The notes: generated by a model from the sequence alone, not told the origin. Positions 6,590-13,733 are shown, numbered from the stretch's first letter. The stretch: DNA of 13,845 nt from Lachnospiraceae bacterium (GCA_009774465.1 VSNT01000102.1:1-13845); one strand, 5' to 3'. Numbers and translations: made by a program.

Positions 6590-8881
6590 ATGGGTTACAT
6601 AGATGATATAGCTGCTTTTCAACAACAGGTAAATAATTATATAGAAAGATTAAATACAGGAAGACTTTCCAATAAAGATAATGGAATGATGGTACAGATA
6701 GCTGGGAGTTATTATGAATCTCTGGAAGAATACAAGAAACAGGAGCATACAGCGGTTGATGACAAATTTAATGATATTCTTAATGAGATTTTAAATTTTC
6801 AGGATGGTATTATACAGGCAGATGCCCAGGCTATAAAGACAGCATACGAAAAGTTTTCAAATGCTGCCGAGATAATGACATTAGAGCATCAGAAGCTGGA
6901 ATTGATGATGCAGACTTTTAAAACAGATATTGAAGAAATGAACCTGCATGAAATGAAACTTCGACTTATGCAGGATTTTGTAAATATTGATTTAAAATTA
7001 TATGGTTCCGTAACAGAAAAAACTCTGGAAGTCCTGGATGTCCAAAAATGCGAGCTTGTAAACAACCAGGTGCAGGAAAAAATGTTACAGGAAATTGATT
7101 TCGAAGAACAGAATTCTGACATAAATATTCAGGGAAATCATGGAGCAGGCAGCCGGAATACGGGAGAGCTGTTTAAGCTGAAACTTCCTCAAATGGAACC
7201 GGCACAAAAGAAATCAATAGAAAAAATGTTTTTTCATAAAGGCGCAAAATACGATAAATACATTATTCCTGCTGAAAGAAGCAAAACTCATGAGGAAATC
7301 AAGGGCAAGAGCTGGTATGTAAAGGCAACTGACGGAATGGATTTAAGCCCTTTTATTCCCTATATAAGAGAAGCTATTGTATATGATCGAAAAATAGGGG
7401 CTGTAGAGGCAGCGGATAAAATGGCTGATGCAGTTGAATGGAATAAGAAAGTATTTACTGATGACGCCAAAGGACACAGAGCACTTATTTCAGCATTGGC
7501 AGAAAAACTGAATGATAAAAAATTGATATGCAGATTTATAGAAAAGCTGCATGGAGAACTGGCTATTGGCAATGACGGGGTGTCTTTGGCATTAGTAGCA
7601 CATGATGTGCTTAATGACTTCCCAGAAGCAGTTGAGAAGTTAGACCAAATGCTTGCCTTTACAGTTAAAAAAGAAATCATACAACCAGCCCGGACAGGTG
7701 CGGTGGAACAGTCTTATCAAGGTTCTGCATATCTGAAAGGAACCGGAGAAAGGCAAGAGCCTGTTATTCTGTATGGAAGCAGCCCGGAAGATATTGTTGC
7801 TACTTTGCAGGGGTGGAATAGAGAGCGTACGAAGGAAATGCAGTTAAAGACCTGTTATATCAGAAAGCTGAATACAGAAACGAACAAATATGATAATGTT
7901 GCGAAATATGAAGTGGATTCCGGAATTGACATTACCCCTATTTACTTGAATGTTCCATATATGGATAAGGATAAGTTCATTAAGGTGGCTGCTGAATTAC
8001 GAAACAATGGAGCCAAATATAATCCTGTGAAGAAAGCTTTTTATATTACGAAGCAGAATGATTTGAATTTGTTTTCTAATTATCTTCCAATTGCTGGAAC
8101 GCAGGCAGAAGTCAGGGAAAATGAGACTTCAAGTGAGAATCAGCTTTCCTATGAAATTGAATCAGGGCAGGAATATTATGATAACAGAGTTCTTGTTACT
8201 GTGGAAGGCATGGCGCCTTTTAATATTTATGGGGACAAATTTGACGTTCATTTTCCTTCTCTTTCAGCGAAGGAGACAAGAGAAATCATTGAAAAATTTG
8301 TTCTACCTGAACTTGAATTTAATAAGCCTGAAAAAATCATTCCAAAAGAAATTGAATATAACGGACAAAAATATAATCCCTTACAGTACAATGTCCTGGA
8401 ACTTGCAATTAACCAGAATTTTACTCAGGAACAAATGGCGCTTTTAGAAAAACCTGAACTTACATCTGATCGTATGAATGAGATCCGCTTTGCAGTCAGA
8501 GACGGATTAGCTATAGAACAGATTCGTTTTTTTGCAACGCCGGCACATGAACTGTGGCAGATGGATCTGTGCCGGGTAGGGATGCAGCATGGAATGACTT
8601 ATGAGGAGCTTAAGCCTGTCATTTCTTCGACTGGATATACGCCTAAATTATATGGAAAGCGGAGAAATCAGTTAAACCAGATGATAAAAGGAAGAGAAAA
8701 AGATTTAAATGCATTTCAAAGGCCCGATAGGGCATCAGAAAGCGCCCAAAATCAAAAAGACAATAAAACCTCCGTATTATTCAAATTGGAGCAAAATAAG
8801 GCGAAATTGGAAGCCGGGCAGGCAGATCATGATCAAGCTGTACAGTATAAAGAAAAAGAGCAAATAGAGTCTGAAAGATAG
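6590..8881 (+). CDS. Large cytoplasmic conjugative-element protein with DUF5710-like modules
   Basis: A 763-residue soluble protein with no signal peptide. Residues 1-190 are helical and charged. Around 196-244 a KLKLP...GAKYDKY...KSWYV module, and around 450-495 a better-preserved IYLNVPYMDKDKF...GAKYNPVKKAFYI module, follow the DUF5710 pattern (LxVPxxEKDxAKxxGAKWDxxxKxWYV). Residues 595-700 hold helical repeats of the type EIRFAVRDGLAIEQIRFFA, ending MDLCRVGMQHGMTYEEL and GKRRNQLNQMI, which I recognise from proteins of Tn1549-like elements in Clostridia. No polymerase, helicase or nuclease motif was found. Position directly before topB suggests help with DNA processing or replication of the element. 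ATG 6590 has SD AAAGGAG, 8-base spacer. The C-terminal 60 residues are polar and probably disordered. Confidence 0.65.
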   Translation: MGYIDDIAAFQQQVNNYIERLNTGRLSNKDNGMMVQIAGSYYESLEEYKKQEHTAVDDKFNDILNEILNFQDGIIQADAQAIKTAYEKFSNAAEIMTLEHQKLELMMQTFKTDIEEMNLHEMKLRLMQDFVNIDLKLYGSVTEKTLEVLDVQKCELVNNQVQEKMLQEIDFEEQNSDINIQGNHGAGSRNTGELFKLKLPQMEPAQKKSIEKMFFHKGAKYDKYIIPAERSKTHEEIKGKSWYVKATDGMDLSPFIPYIREAIVYDRKIGAVEAADKMADAVEWNKKVFTDDAKGHRALISALAEKLNDKKLICRFIEKLHGELAIGNDGVSLALVAHDVLNDFPEAVEKLDQMLAFTVKKEIIQPARTGAVEQSYQGSAYLKGTGERQEPVILYGSSPEDIVATLQGWNRERTKEMQLKTCYIRKLNTETNKYDNVAKYEVDSGIDITPIYLNVPYMDKDKFIKVAAELRNNGAKYNPVKKAFYITKQNDLNLFSNYLPIAGTQAEVRENETSSENQLSYEIESGQEYYDNRVLVTVEGMAPFNIYGDKFDVHFPSLSAKETREIIEKFVLPELEFNKPEKIIPKEIEYNGQKYNPLQYNVLELAINQNFTQEQMALLEKPELTSDRMNEIRFAVRDGLAIEQIRFFATPAHELWQMDLCRVGMQHGMTYEELKPVISSTGYTPKLYGKRRNQLNQMIKGREKDLNAFQRPDRASESAQNQKDNKTSVLFKLEQNKAKLEAGQADHDQAVQYKEKEQIESER

Positions 8882-8894
8882 GAGATTATTATTT

Positions 8895-10967
8895 ATGAGT
8901 AAAATTTTAGTAGTAGCAGAAAAACCGGCAGCCGGTAAAGATATTGCAAGAATTTTAGGTGTTACAAAATCCTGCAATGGTTATATGGAAAATGAAGAAT
9001 ATATTGTAACATGGGCAATCGGACATCTGATAGGATTAAAAGATCCGGAGGAAATAGATGAAAAATTTAAGATATGGAATGTGGATGACCTTCCGCTTCC
9101 CTATGATAATGGGCTCAAGGTTCTTGCAGGAACAAAGGGACAATATAAGATTGTCAAGAGCCTGATCCAGCGTGACGATATCAGTTATTTAATTAACGCC
9201 GGTGATGCAGGAAGGGAAGGGCTTTTAATCCAGTCTTGGCTATACAGGATGTGCAGCAATAAACATCCTGTAAAAATACTTTGGGCTTCTTCCCTTACGG
9301 ACGAAGCTATAAAAACTGCAATGGAACATCTTCATGATGAAAAAGAAGAAGAGTTTGTGAATCTGCTCAGGGAAGCAGAAACAAGAGCAGTGGCCGATCA
9401 GATTTATGGATATAATTATACCAGGGCGTTAACATGTCTTTACGGTTCATCCGGAACGGTTTTATCGTATGGACGCTGCCAGACTCCGCTGCTTAACCTT
9501 ATTTATAAAAGAGATCTGGAGATAGAAAAATTTAAACCGCAGCCATACTGGACACTGAACGCCGAATTTAACAGTTTCACCGCAAGTGAAATTGGTGATA
9601 ATGGAGAAGTTCTGAAATATATGGAAAAGGCATCTGCAGATGCAGCCTTTCAGAGCTGCAGCAGATCCGGCCAGGTAAAAGTATGCAAAAAGGAACAGAA
9701 AAGCCAGAAGGCGCCTGCATTATTTAATTTGGCAGAAATACAAAATACTATGGGCAAAAAATATGGTTTAAAGCCGGATGAAACGCTTGAAATTGCCCAA
9801 AAACTATATGAAACATATAAGATCATGTCTTACCCAAGAACTGACAGCAGGTATCTGTCAACAGATCTGTATAACGAAATAGAGCAGCACGTTAAATCAT
9901 GCAGTTTTGGCAAATTTGAAAGCTACATAGAAAAAATTGATTTTTCTTCTTTTACTATGGATAAATCATATTTTAACAATAATAAGGTTTCTGACCATCA
10001 TGCATTAATTCCCACCATTAACAGCAGCATAGCTGATGTATATGACAAATTGTCAGAAATGGAAAAGAATTTCTTTGATGAAATTGTATGCAGCCTGATT
10101 GCCATTTTTTATCCGCCTTACATCTATGAAAGTACCGATATTATAATAGAGGTATCGGACCGAACTTTTCAGGCACATGGAAATGTAGTAAAGTCTGCCG
10201 GATATAAGGAGACCATGAATATCCTGCAGACAAAAGAAAAGGATAAAGATGATCAGCAGCCGCTTCCAGATCTGACAGAAGGAGAGATTCTTGAAGTGAC
10301 AAACCTTGAACTTAAGGAAGGAAAAACAAAACCTAAAGCAAGGTATAATCCCGGTAATATTGTAAAGCTGATGAACAAATATAAAATTGGAACTTCGGCC
10401 ACCAGTGCAAATATTGTTAAGACACTGGAAAAACGAAATTTTATTGAGCTGGATGAAAAGAAAAAGTATAAGACTACAGCTCTGGGCAGGGAATTTATAT
10501 CCCTTGTTCCGGATATCCTTAAGTCAAAAAATCTGACAATTGAATTTGAAGATTCGCTTGCAAAAGTCAATTCCGGAGAACTTTCAAAGGAACAATTTAT
10601 TGAAAAAATCATTATACAGATTAAAGGGAACATAGATAAGTTTAAAGAGAATGCTCCTGAAAAAAAGATGGGCGCCCAAAAAAGTGTCGGGGTATGTCCA
10701 GTATGCGGAAAAGAAATGAGGGAAAGCAGCAAATCATGGTACTGTTCCGGATATGCAGATGAATCTAAATGCAGCTTTTCCATCTGGAAAAAGATCTGCG
10801 GAAAAAATATTCCTGAAGCTTCCATAAAAACTTTACTTGCCTATGGAAAATCAGATCTGCTTAAAGGCTTCAAAAGTTCACAGGGGAACAGCTTTAGTGC
10901 ATATCTTGTATTAAAGAAAGATCATTCAATTGGATTTGAGTTTCCAAGCCGAAAAAATAAAAAGTAA
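8895..10967 (+). CDS. topB: DNA topoisomerase III (type IA)
   Basis: A 690-residue type IA topoisomerase that passes single DNA strands through a transient 5'-phosphotyrosine break. The TOPRIM motifs are VAEKPAAGKDIA (E9) and NAGDAGREG (D104, E108; the middle acidic residue is Gly106, as in other Firmicutes topoisomerase III DAGREG motifs). The active-site block is SYPRTDSRYL with catalytic Tyr313. Other family motifs are LSYGRCQTP near 195 and SDHHALIPT in the middle. The C-terminus has a zinc ribbon: C601-x2-C604-x12-C617-x8-C626. Length is normal and no disruption is seen. SD AGGAG at 8880-8884; 13 bases separate it from the preceding stop. Such genes are standard in Tn1549/CTn elements and probably resolve transfer or replication intermediates. 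Confidence 0.95.
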   Translation: MSKILVVAEKPAAGKDIARILGVTKSCNGYMENEEYIVTWAIGHLIGLKDPEEIDEKFKIWNVDDLPLPYDNGLKVLAGTKGQYKIVKSLIQRDDISYLINAGDAGREGLLIQSWLYRMCSNKHPVKILWASSLTDEAIKTAMEHLHDEKEEEFVNLLREAETRAVADQIYGYNYTRALTCLYGSSGTVLSYGRCQTPLLNLIYKRDLEIEKFKPQPYWTLNAEFNSFTASEIGDNGEVLKYMEKASADAAFQSCSRSGQVKVCKKEQKSQKAPALFNLAEIQNTMGKKYGLKPDETLEIAQKLYETYKIMSYPRTDSRYLSTDLYNEIEQHVKSCSFGKFESYIEKIDFSSFTMDKSYFNNNKVSDHHALIPTINSSIADVYDKLSEMEKNFFDEIVCSLIAIFYPPYIYESTDIIIEVSDRTFQAHGNVVKSAGYKETMNILQTKEKDKDDQQPLPDLTEGEILEVTNLELKEGKTKPKARYNPGNIVKLMNKYKIGTSATSANIVKTLEKRNFIELDEKKKYKTTALGREFISLVPDILKSKNLTIEFEDSLAKVNSGELSKEQFIEKIIIQIKGNIDKFKENAPEKKMGAQKSVGVCPVCGKEMRESSKSWYCSGYADESKCSFSIWKKICGKNIPEASIKTLLAYGKSDLLKGFKSSQGNSFSAYLVLKKDHSIGFEFPSRKNKK

Positions 10968-10975
10968 ATGACTGA

Positions 10976-11009
10976 CCGGAAGTGGAAAATTTCTGCTTCC
11001 GGATTTTTT
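10976..11009 (+). terminator. Intrinsic terminator after topB
   Basis: CCGGAAG (10976-10982) pairs with CTTCCGG (10996-11002), with two possible extra G-T pairs, followed by ATTTTTT. It begins 9 bases after the topB stop. The next gene's SD (11015-11020) follows within 6 bases of the T-run, so no room is left for a separate promoter downstream. Confidence 0.75.
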
Positions 11010-11029
11010 ATTATGGGAGGATTTCATTA

Positions 11030-11371
11030 ATGGCTGAAAGGTTAAGAGACGAACAGATTGCATTCAGAGTTTCAAATTTTGAAAAAGATTTAATTCAGCA
11101 CCAATATAAAGAGTCAGGAATCGAATCGTTCAGAGAGTTTGCAGTAAGGCTGTTATCAGACGGATATATACTTAATATTGATACAACACAGATACACAGC
11201 TATGCATATGAAGTGAATAAAATTGGAGTCAATCTGAATCAAATCGCACATAAAATAAATATGCTGGACAAAGAAAATCCTGATATGTATTTGTTAAAAA
11301 AGGACATGGAAGAATGTCTTTTTTTAATGAATGAACTGACTAAAATTGTACGCAGGCATTGGATGTCTTAA
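11030..11371 (+). CDS. MobC-like relaxosome accessory protein
   Basis: A 113-residue basic protein. The N-terminal part (RDEQIAFRVSNFEKDLI, then SFREFAVRLL) looks like a ribbon-helix-helix-type DNA-binding region. Residues around 70-80 (VNKIGVNLNQIAHKIN) carry the N-x-x-N-Q-I-A motif typical of MobC proteins. MobC proteins bind near oriT, melt the DNA and help the relaxase nick it. The gene lies 23 bases before the relaxase gene, the usual pairing. The frame extends upstream into the terminator hairpin (GTG 10982), but I chose ATG 11030 because GGGAGG at 11015-11020 precedes it with 9 bases and MAERLRDEQIAFRV is a typical start. Confidence 0.85.
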   Translation: MAERLRDEQIAFRVSNFEKDLIQHQYKESGIESFREFAVRLLSDGYILNIDTTQIHSYAYEVNKIGVNLNQIAHKINMLDKENPDMYLLKKDMEECLFLMNELTKIVRRHWMS

Positions 11372-11394
11372 ACTACTATGGGAGGTAAAAACAT

Positions 11395-12834
11395 ATGGCT
11401 GTGTCAAAAATATGGCCACTGTATCAGACACTTGATAAGGCAGTTAAATACATCTGCAATTATGAAAAAACAGCAGATGGAACATTAATAGATACATTTC
11501 AGTGTACAGAAAAATTTGCTGATTATGAATTTAATGATACAGCAAAAAAAGCCAGGAAAGTTAAAAATTCCAGAATAGGATATCATACAATAATCTCATT
11601 TTCGCCGGATGATGTTATTTCACCAGAAGATGCATTAAAGGTTGGTAAGCAGATTATTGATAAATACACAGGCGGAAAACATCAATATGTGCTTACTGTA
11701 CACACGGATCAGGCCCATATACATGTACACTGTATTTTTAATTCTGTTGATCATACTGATTTTAAAAAGCTGCAGATCAAAGACAAGGATCTTGACCGTC
11801 TTGAAAAAATAACTGATAAAGTATGCCGGGAAAATAATCTGTCAGTTATTGAAAAGAAATCCGGCGAAAAAGGACGCAAAAAATATGAATATGATAAGCA
11901 TACAGCAGGTGAGTCGTGGAAGGATAAAGTTAAAAACGCAATTGATAAAAATATTTTATTGTCCAATACCTACGAGGAATTTATTGAGCGGATGCAAATG
12001 GAAGAAGGATATCAAATTAAGCAGGGAAAGTATCTTTCATTTACACTTGAACATGAAGGTCAAAAGAAAGCTGTGCGGAATAGAAGCCTTGGAGATTTTT
12101 ATTCTATAGATTCCATAAAAGACAGAATTAAAAATAAAGAAAAATATGCACAGAAAGAAAAAGCAGTTAGTACAAAAACTTTACCAGACAGCATTAAATT
12201 TGACAAGCCAATTTCTTATGATGCCAATGTGAAAAAGCTGATTGATGTTAATAAAAATAAGAAAGCACAAGAACATCAGGCATACCGCAGAAAATTAAAT
12301 ATGATAAATATTTCAACCTATGCCGGCATGATAAACTTTATAAAAAAATACCATCTTGTATATGCAGATGATTTTGAAAATGCGAAAAATAATTTAGAGC
12401 AAATGTATTCACAGCTTACTGATTCGATCAAAGATACTTACAGAGATTTAAATGCTCTTGAGGCAGATATAAAACAGTATCAAAAATACTTAAATAATAA
12501 ATCTGCTCATGAACGTTATGTAAGGACATCTGATAAAGATGAAAAATTTTTTCTTAGTGAGGCAAATAAGATGTATGAAAGTGCAATGTATTATTTTAAG
12601 AAAAATAATATAGATGTTTCTCAAATAACGCCTGAATCTGTTTCGAAAAAAATGAGGAAAATGGACGAGTTAAGCCAAAGATTAGAACAGTTAAAATCAG
12701 AGAGACAATCTGTAAAAAATGATGTTAAACAACTGACAATTATTGCTGACAATAATCGTTCTGTTTTGGGTGATGAATTTAAAAGCAGCTCCGAACATCA
12801 AGAAAAAAGCGATATCTATGATAGAAATAAATGA
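11395..12834 (+). CDS. MOBP-type relaxase (MobA/MobL-like mobilisation nuclease)
   Basis: A 479-residue relaxase. The N-terminal relaxase domain is about 1-160. The presumed catalytic Tyr is Y19 in AVKYICNYEKT. The three-His metal site lies in HTDQAHIHVHCIFN (H103, D105, H108, H110, H112, N116). The enzyme nicks oriT, stays bound to the 5' end and leads the strand through the mating channel. Residues 165-300 are basic (KSGEKGRKKYEYDK, then Lys-rich stretches), and 320-470 form long charged helices with coiled-coil character, probably for protein contacts. SD GGGAGG at 11380-11385, 9 bases before ATG. A long terminator follows the stop directly. All key residues are present, so it looks functional. 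Confidence 0.92.
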   Translation: MAVSKIWPLYQTLDKAVKYICNYEKTADGTLIDTFQCTEKFADYEFNDTAKKARKVKNSRIGYHTIISFSPDDVISPEDALKVGKQIIDKYTGGKHQYVLTVHTDQAHIHVHCIFNSVDHTDFKKLQIKDKDLDRLEKITDKVCRENNLSVIEKKSGEKGRKKYEYDKHTAGESWKDKVKNAIDKNILLSNTYEEFIERMQMEEGYQIKQGKYLSFTLEHEGQKKAVRNRSLGDFYSIDSIKDRIKNKEKYAQKEKAVSTKTLPDSIKFDKPISYDANVKKLIDVNKNKKAQEHQAYRRKLNMINISTYAGMINFIKKYHLVYADDFENAKNNLEQMYSQLTDSIKDTYRDLNALEADIKQYQKYLNNKSAHERYVRTSDKDEKFFLSEANKMYESAMYYFKKNNIDVSQITPESVSKKMRKMDELSQRLEQLKSERQSVKNDVKQLTIIADNNRSVLGDEFKSSSEHQEKSDIYDRNK

Positions 12835-12895
12835 AATAAAACTGTACTTGTAATTTATAGGTTTTCTATAAATGCAAGTACAGTTTTATTTTTTT
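12835..12895. terminator. Very long terminator hairpin after the relaxase gene
   Basis: Arms 12835-12850 and 12875-12890 are a perfect 16-bp stem (AATAAAACTGTACTTG and its complement). A second stem stacks inside: ATTTATAG (12853-12860) with CTATAAAT (12866-12873) around GTTTT. Seven T follow at 12889-12895. The left side is A-rich, so it could also end transcription arriving from the right. It starts on the base after the relaxase stop codon. Confidence 0.85.
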
Positions 12896-12992
12896 GCAAT
12901 ATGCAAAATTTCAAAAATAGACTTATAGAAATTTTTTGAAATTGAAGCTGTTGCAAAAGTTTTCAGGGGATTGGGGATGTGCCCCAACAAGC

Positions 12993-13034
12993 CAATTATG
13001 AAAAAAGAAGCGGAGGCGGATTTTTTCATAATTG
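12993..13034. repeat. 14-bp perfect stem with purine-rich loop
   Basis: CAATTATGAAAAAA and TTTTTTCATAATTG enclose the 14-base loop GAAGCGGAGGCGGA, which itself repeats GCGGAG/GCGGA. It lies 5 bases after the GGGG/CCCC stem. It is the strongest structure of the array and a good candidate for relaxase or accessory-protein recognition (inference). Confidence 0.8.
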
Positions 13035-13035
13035 A

Positions 13036-13055
13036 GTAAATGGCTAGCCATTTAC
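13036..13055. repeat. 20-bp perfect palindrome
   Basis: GTAAATGGCTAGCCATTTAC is fully self-complementary. It starts one base after the 14-bp stem. It may be a dimeric protein binding site or a cruciform element. Confidence 0.8.
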
Positions 13056-13146
13056 GTTGCTTGCTGTTCTTTCAAACGGTTCCACCGTTTGCGCCAAATT
13101 TGCGAAGCAAATGGGCAGCGTCTGCCTGCCAAAAGCAGAGCAGCGC

Positions 13147-13182
13147 GTGTTCTAACCTGCATAGGCAGGTTGTTTTGAACAC
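13147..13182. repeat. Two-tier inverted repeat
   Basis: Outer arms GTGTTC (13147-13152) and GAACAC (13177-13182); inner arms AACCTGC (13154-13160) and GCAGGTT (13165-13171) around ATAG. Part of the non-coding hairpin array. Confidence 0.65.
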
Positions 13183-13248
13183 TAAAATGCCATATCTGGC
13201 AGAAGAGATACGTATATTTATTAGCAAACTTAAAATATTTTTTATAGA

Positions 13249-13277
13249 TTGAAGCAGAGAAAATCTTTTGATACAAT
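13249..13277 (+). promoter_or_regulatory. Promoter of the toxin-like transcript
   Basis: TTGAAG (13249-13254), a 17-base spacer and TACAAT (13272-13277) predict a start near 13284, one base before the left leader repeat. The spacing is ideal for the vegetative sigma factor. Confidence 0.65.
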
Positions 13278-13284
13278 AAATGTG

Positions 13285-13316
13285 GGTGCTATCCAAAACG
13301 GTAAGCGGTTCACCTT
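13285..13316 (+). repeat. Left leader inverted repeat
   Basis: This stretch, starting GGTGCTA and ending GGTTCACCTT, matches the reverse complement of 13563-13593 with a few mismatches and a one-base gap. Each arm also folds on itself through GGTG/CACC. It forms the first bases of the predicted toxin-like mRNA. Confidence 0.75.
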
Positions 13317-13368
13317 TTGCCAAAATGAGTACATTTTGAGAACTTCCAGAATTTCGGAGGCAGTACAT

Positions 13369-13398
13369 ATGGAAAATAAAGTGAAAGGTACAAAATAA
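13369..13398 (+). CDS. 9-codon leader ORF coupled to the toxin-like peptide
   Basis: ATG-to-TAA encodes MENKVKGTK. It has the best ribosome binding site of the locus (CGGAGG 13355-13360, 8 bases before ATG). Its stop shares one base with the ATG of the 44-aa peptide (TAATG). Its own product is probably unimportant. By analogy with mok/hok, translation of the leader would drive or gate translation of the toxin (inference). Confidence 0.5.
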   Translation: MENKVKGTK

Positions 13399-13532
13399 TG
13401 ATGATAGAAACAATTGTAGGAATTGTTAGTATTGTTGCAACGACAATAAGTATTGTTGTTACCAGTATCAGTATTATACAATCCTGCAGAACACATAAGC
13501 ATCAAAAAAGCAACCGCCCTGACCAAAGGTAA
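13398..13532 (+). CDS. Small one-helix membrane peptide, type I toxin-like
   Basis: A 44-residue peptide with one transmembrane helix (about 5-28, rich in Ile, Val, Thr and Ser: IVGIVSIVATTISIVV) and a basic polar tail (RTHKHQKSNRPDQR). Size and topology match Firmicutes type I toxins and holin-like small proteins (Fst, TxpA and BsrG types), which damage the membrane when the antisense RNA is lost. I cannot place it in a named family. A second Met follows the first. The local SD GAAAGG (13383-13388) is 9 bases upstream. The final ten codons lie in the central terminator, so a convergent RNA would be complementary to them. Alternatively it could be a small regulatory membrane peptide. Confidence 0.6.
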   Translation: MMIETIVGIVSIVATTISIVVTSISIIQSCRTHKHQKSNRPDQR

Positions 13533-13547
13533 TGGTTGCTTTTTGAT
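13501..13547. terminator. Shared bidirectional terminator of the toxin-like locus
   Basis: ATCAAAAAAGCAACC (13501-13515) pairs with GGTTGCTTTTTGAT (13534-13547) with one bulged A. The T-run lies on the right arm and the A-run (T-run on the other strand) on the left, so it can end transcripts from both sides. The stop codon of the peptide lies in the loop. Confidence 0.8.
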
Positions 13548-13562
13548 AAGTAACTGTTAACC

Positions 13563-13593
13563 AAGGTGAACCGTTTGCTTTACGGGTAGCACC
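13563..13593 (-). repeat. Right leader inverted repeat
   Basis: AAGGTGAACCGTTTGC to GGTAGCACC, the mirror copy of 13285-13316. It forms the 5' portion of the predicted antisense RNA and has self-complementary ends (AAGGTG with CACCTT at 13590-13595). Confidence 0.75.
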
Positions 13594-13604
13594 TTTCTAT
13601 ATTT

Positions 13605-13633
13605 ATTATAAAGAGAAAATACTTATTTGACAA
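13605..13633 (-). promoter_or_regulatory. Promoter of the antisense RNA
   Basis: Read on the minus strand: TTGTCA (13633-13628), a 17-base spacer and the consensus TATAAT (13610-13605). It is closer to consensus than the toxin-side promoter, as expected if the antitoxin RNA is made in excess. Confidence 0.75.
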
Positions 13634-13676
13634 TATACTTTTTGGAGAAATGTAAACAAAAACACTTCATGTGAAA

Positions 13677-13690
13677 GGAATTTAAATTCC
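13677..13690. repeat. 14-bp palindrome upstream of the last gene
   Basis: GGAATTTAAATTCC is perfectly self-complementary and lies about 44 bases upstream of the extended -10 box of the next gene. It is a possible operator for a dimeric regulator. Confidence 0.5.
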
Positions 13691-13733
13691 CAGTACAAAG
13701 GATAAAAAGTTTATTTTAAAAAATGGAAATAAG

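Larger units (their letters stand above)
1..12895. mobile_element. Part of a Tn1549/CTn-like conjugative element
   Basis: Co-directional genes with gaps mostly under 40 bases encode an M23 peptidase end, DUF4315-like and DUF4366 proteins, exported proteins, topoisomerase III, a MobC-like protein and a MOBP-type relaxase. From knowledge of Clostridia conjugative elements, DUF4315, DUF4366 and topB next to mobilisation genes is characteristic of Tn1549/CTn-type elements. Neither element end, no integrase and no attachment site is visible, so integrative element versus conjugative plasmid is undecided. The right limit given here is only the end of the terminator after the relaxase gene; the element may continue. 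Confidence 0.75.
12892..13201. other. Non-coding inverted-repeat array, candidate oriT
   Basis: About 310 bases without a convincing gene, holding at least nine inverted repeats in series: TTTTGCA-ATA-TGCAAAA (12892-12908), an 11-bp stem (12907-12917 with 12933-12943), TTGGGG-ATGTG-CCCCAA (12971-12987), a 14-bp stem (12993-13034), a 20-bp palindrome (13036-13055), CAAACGGT-TCC-ACCGTTTG (13073-13091), ATTTGC-GAA-GCAAAT (13098-13112), GGCAG-CGT-CTGCC (13114-13126), a two-tier stem (13147-13182) and TGCCA-TATC-TGGCA (13188-13201). The middle is richer in GC than the genes. The position next to the relaxase gene fits an oriT or a single-strand origin. Chance translations exist on both strands, but they lack SDs and protein-like composition. 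I recall similar translated fragments in Lachnospiraceae genomes, which would point to a conserved non-coding repeat. Confidence 0.5.
13500..13598 (-). ncRNA. Predicted antisense RNA of the toxin-like locus
   Basis: The minus-strand promoter at 13605-13633 would start an RNA near 13598 that runs toward the toxin-like gene and ends at the shared hairpin, giving about 95-100 bases. Its 5' part repeats the toxin mRNA leader sequence and its 3' part is antisense to the toxin's last codons. No ORF with an SD is seen on it. The layout resembles RNA II of the pAD1 par locus, except that the repeats are inverted here. Confidence 0.5.

Noticed and set aside
10253..10825. 190-codon minus-strand frame inside topB
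   Set aside because: Fully antisense to conserved topoisomerase sequence, Ser/Phe-rich composition typical of a shadow, and no SD.
13040..13252. 70-codon + strand frame through the hairpin array
   Set aside because: No SD before the ATG, which lies inside the 20-bp palindrome. The translation is Pro/Ser/Gln/Cys-rich without domain character and crosses several inverted repeats, so it is a chance translation of structured non-coding DNA.
13052..13526. Three overlapping minus-strand frames of 74-113 codons
   Set aside because: They overlap one another in different frames, have no convincing SD, and are antisense to the toxin-like locus and the hairpin array.
13285..13593. A classic MITE bounded by the 31-32-bp inverted repeats
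   Set aside because: The repeats start at the predicted RNA start points of two convergent promoters, the promoters lie outside the repeats, and no clear target duplication flanks them. A toxin-antitoxin layout explains more, though a mobile origin is not excluded.
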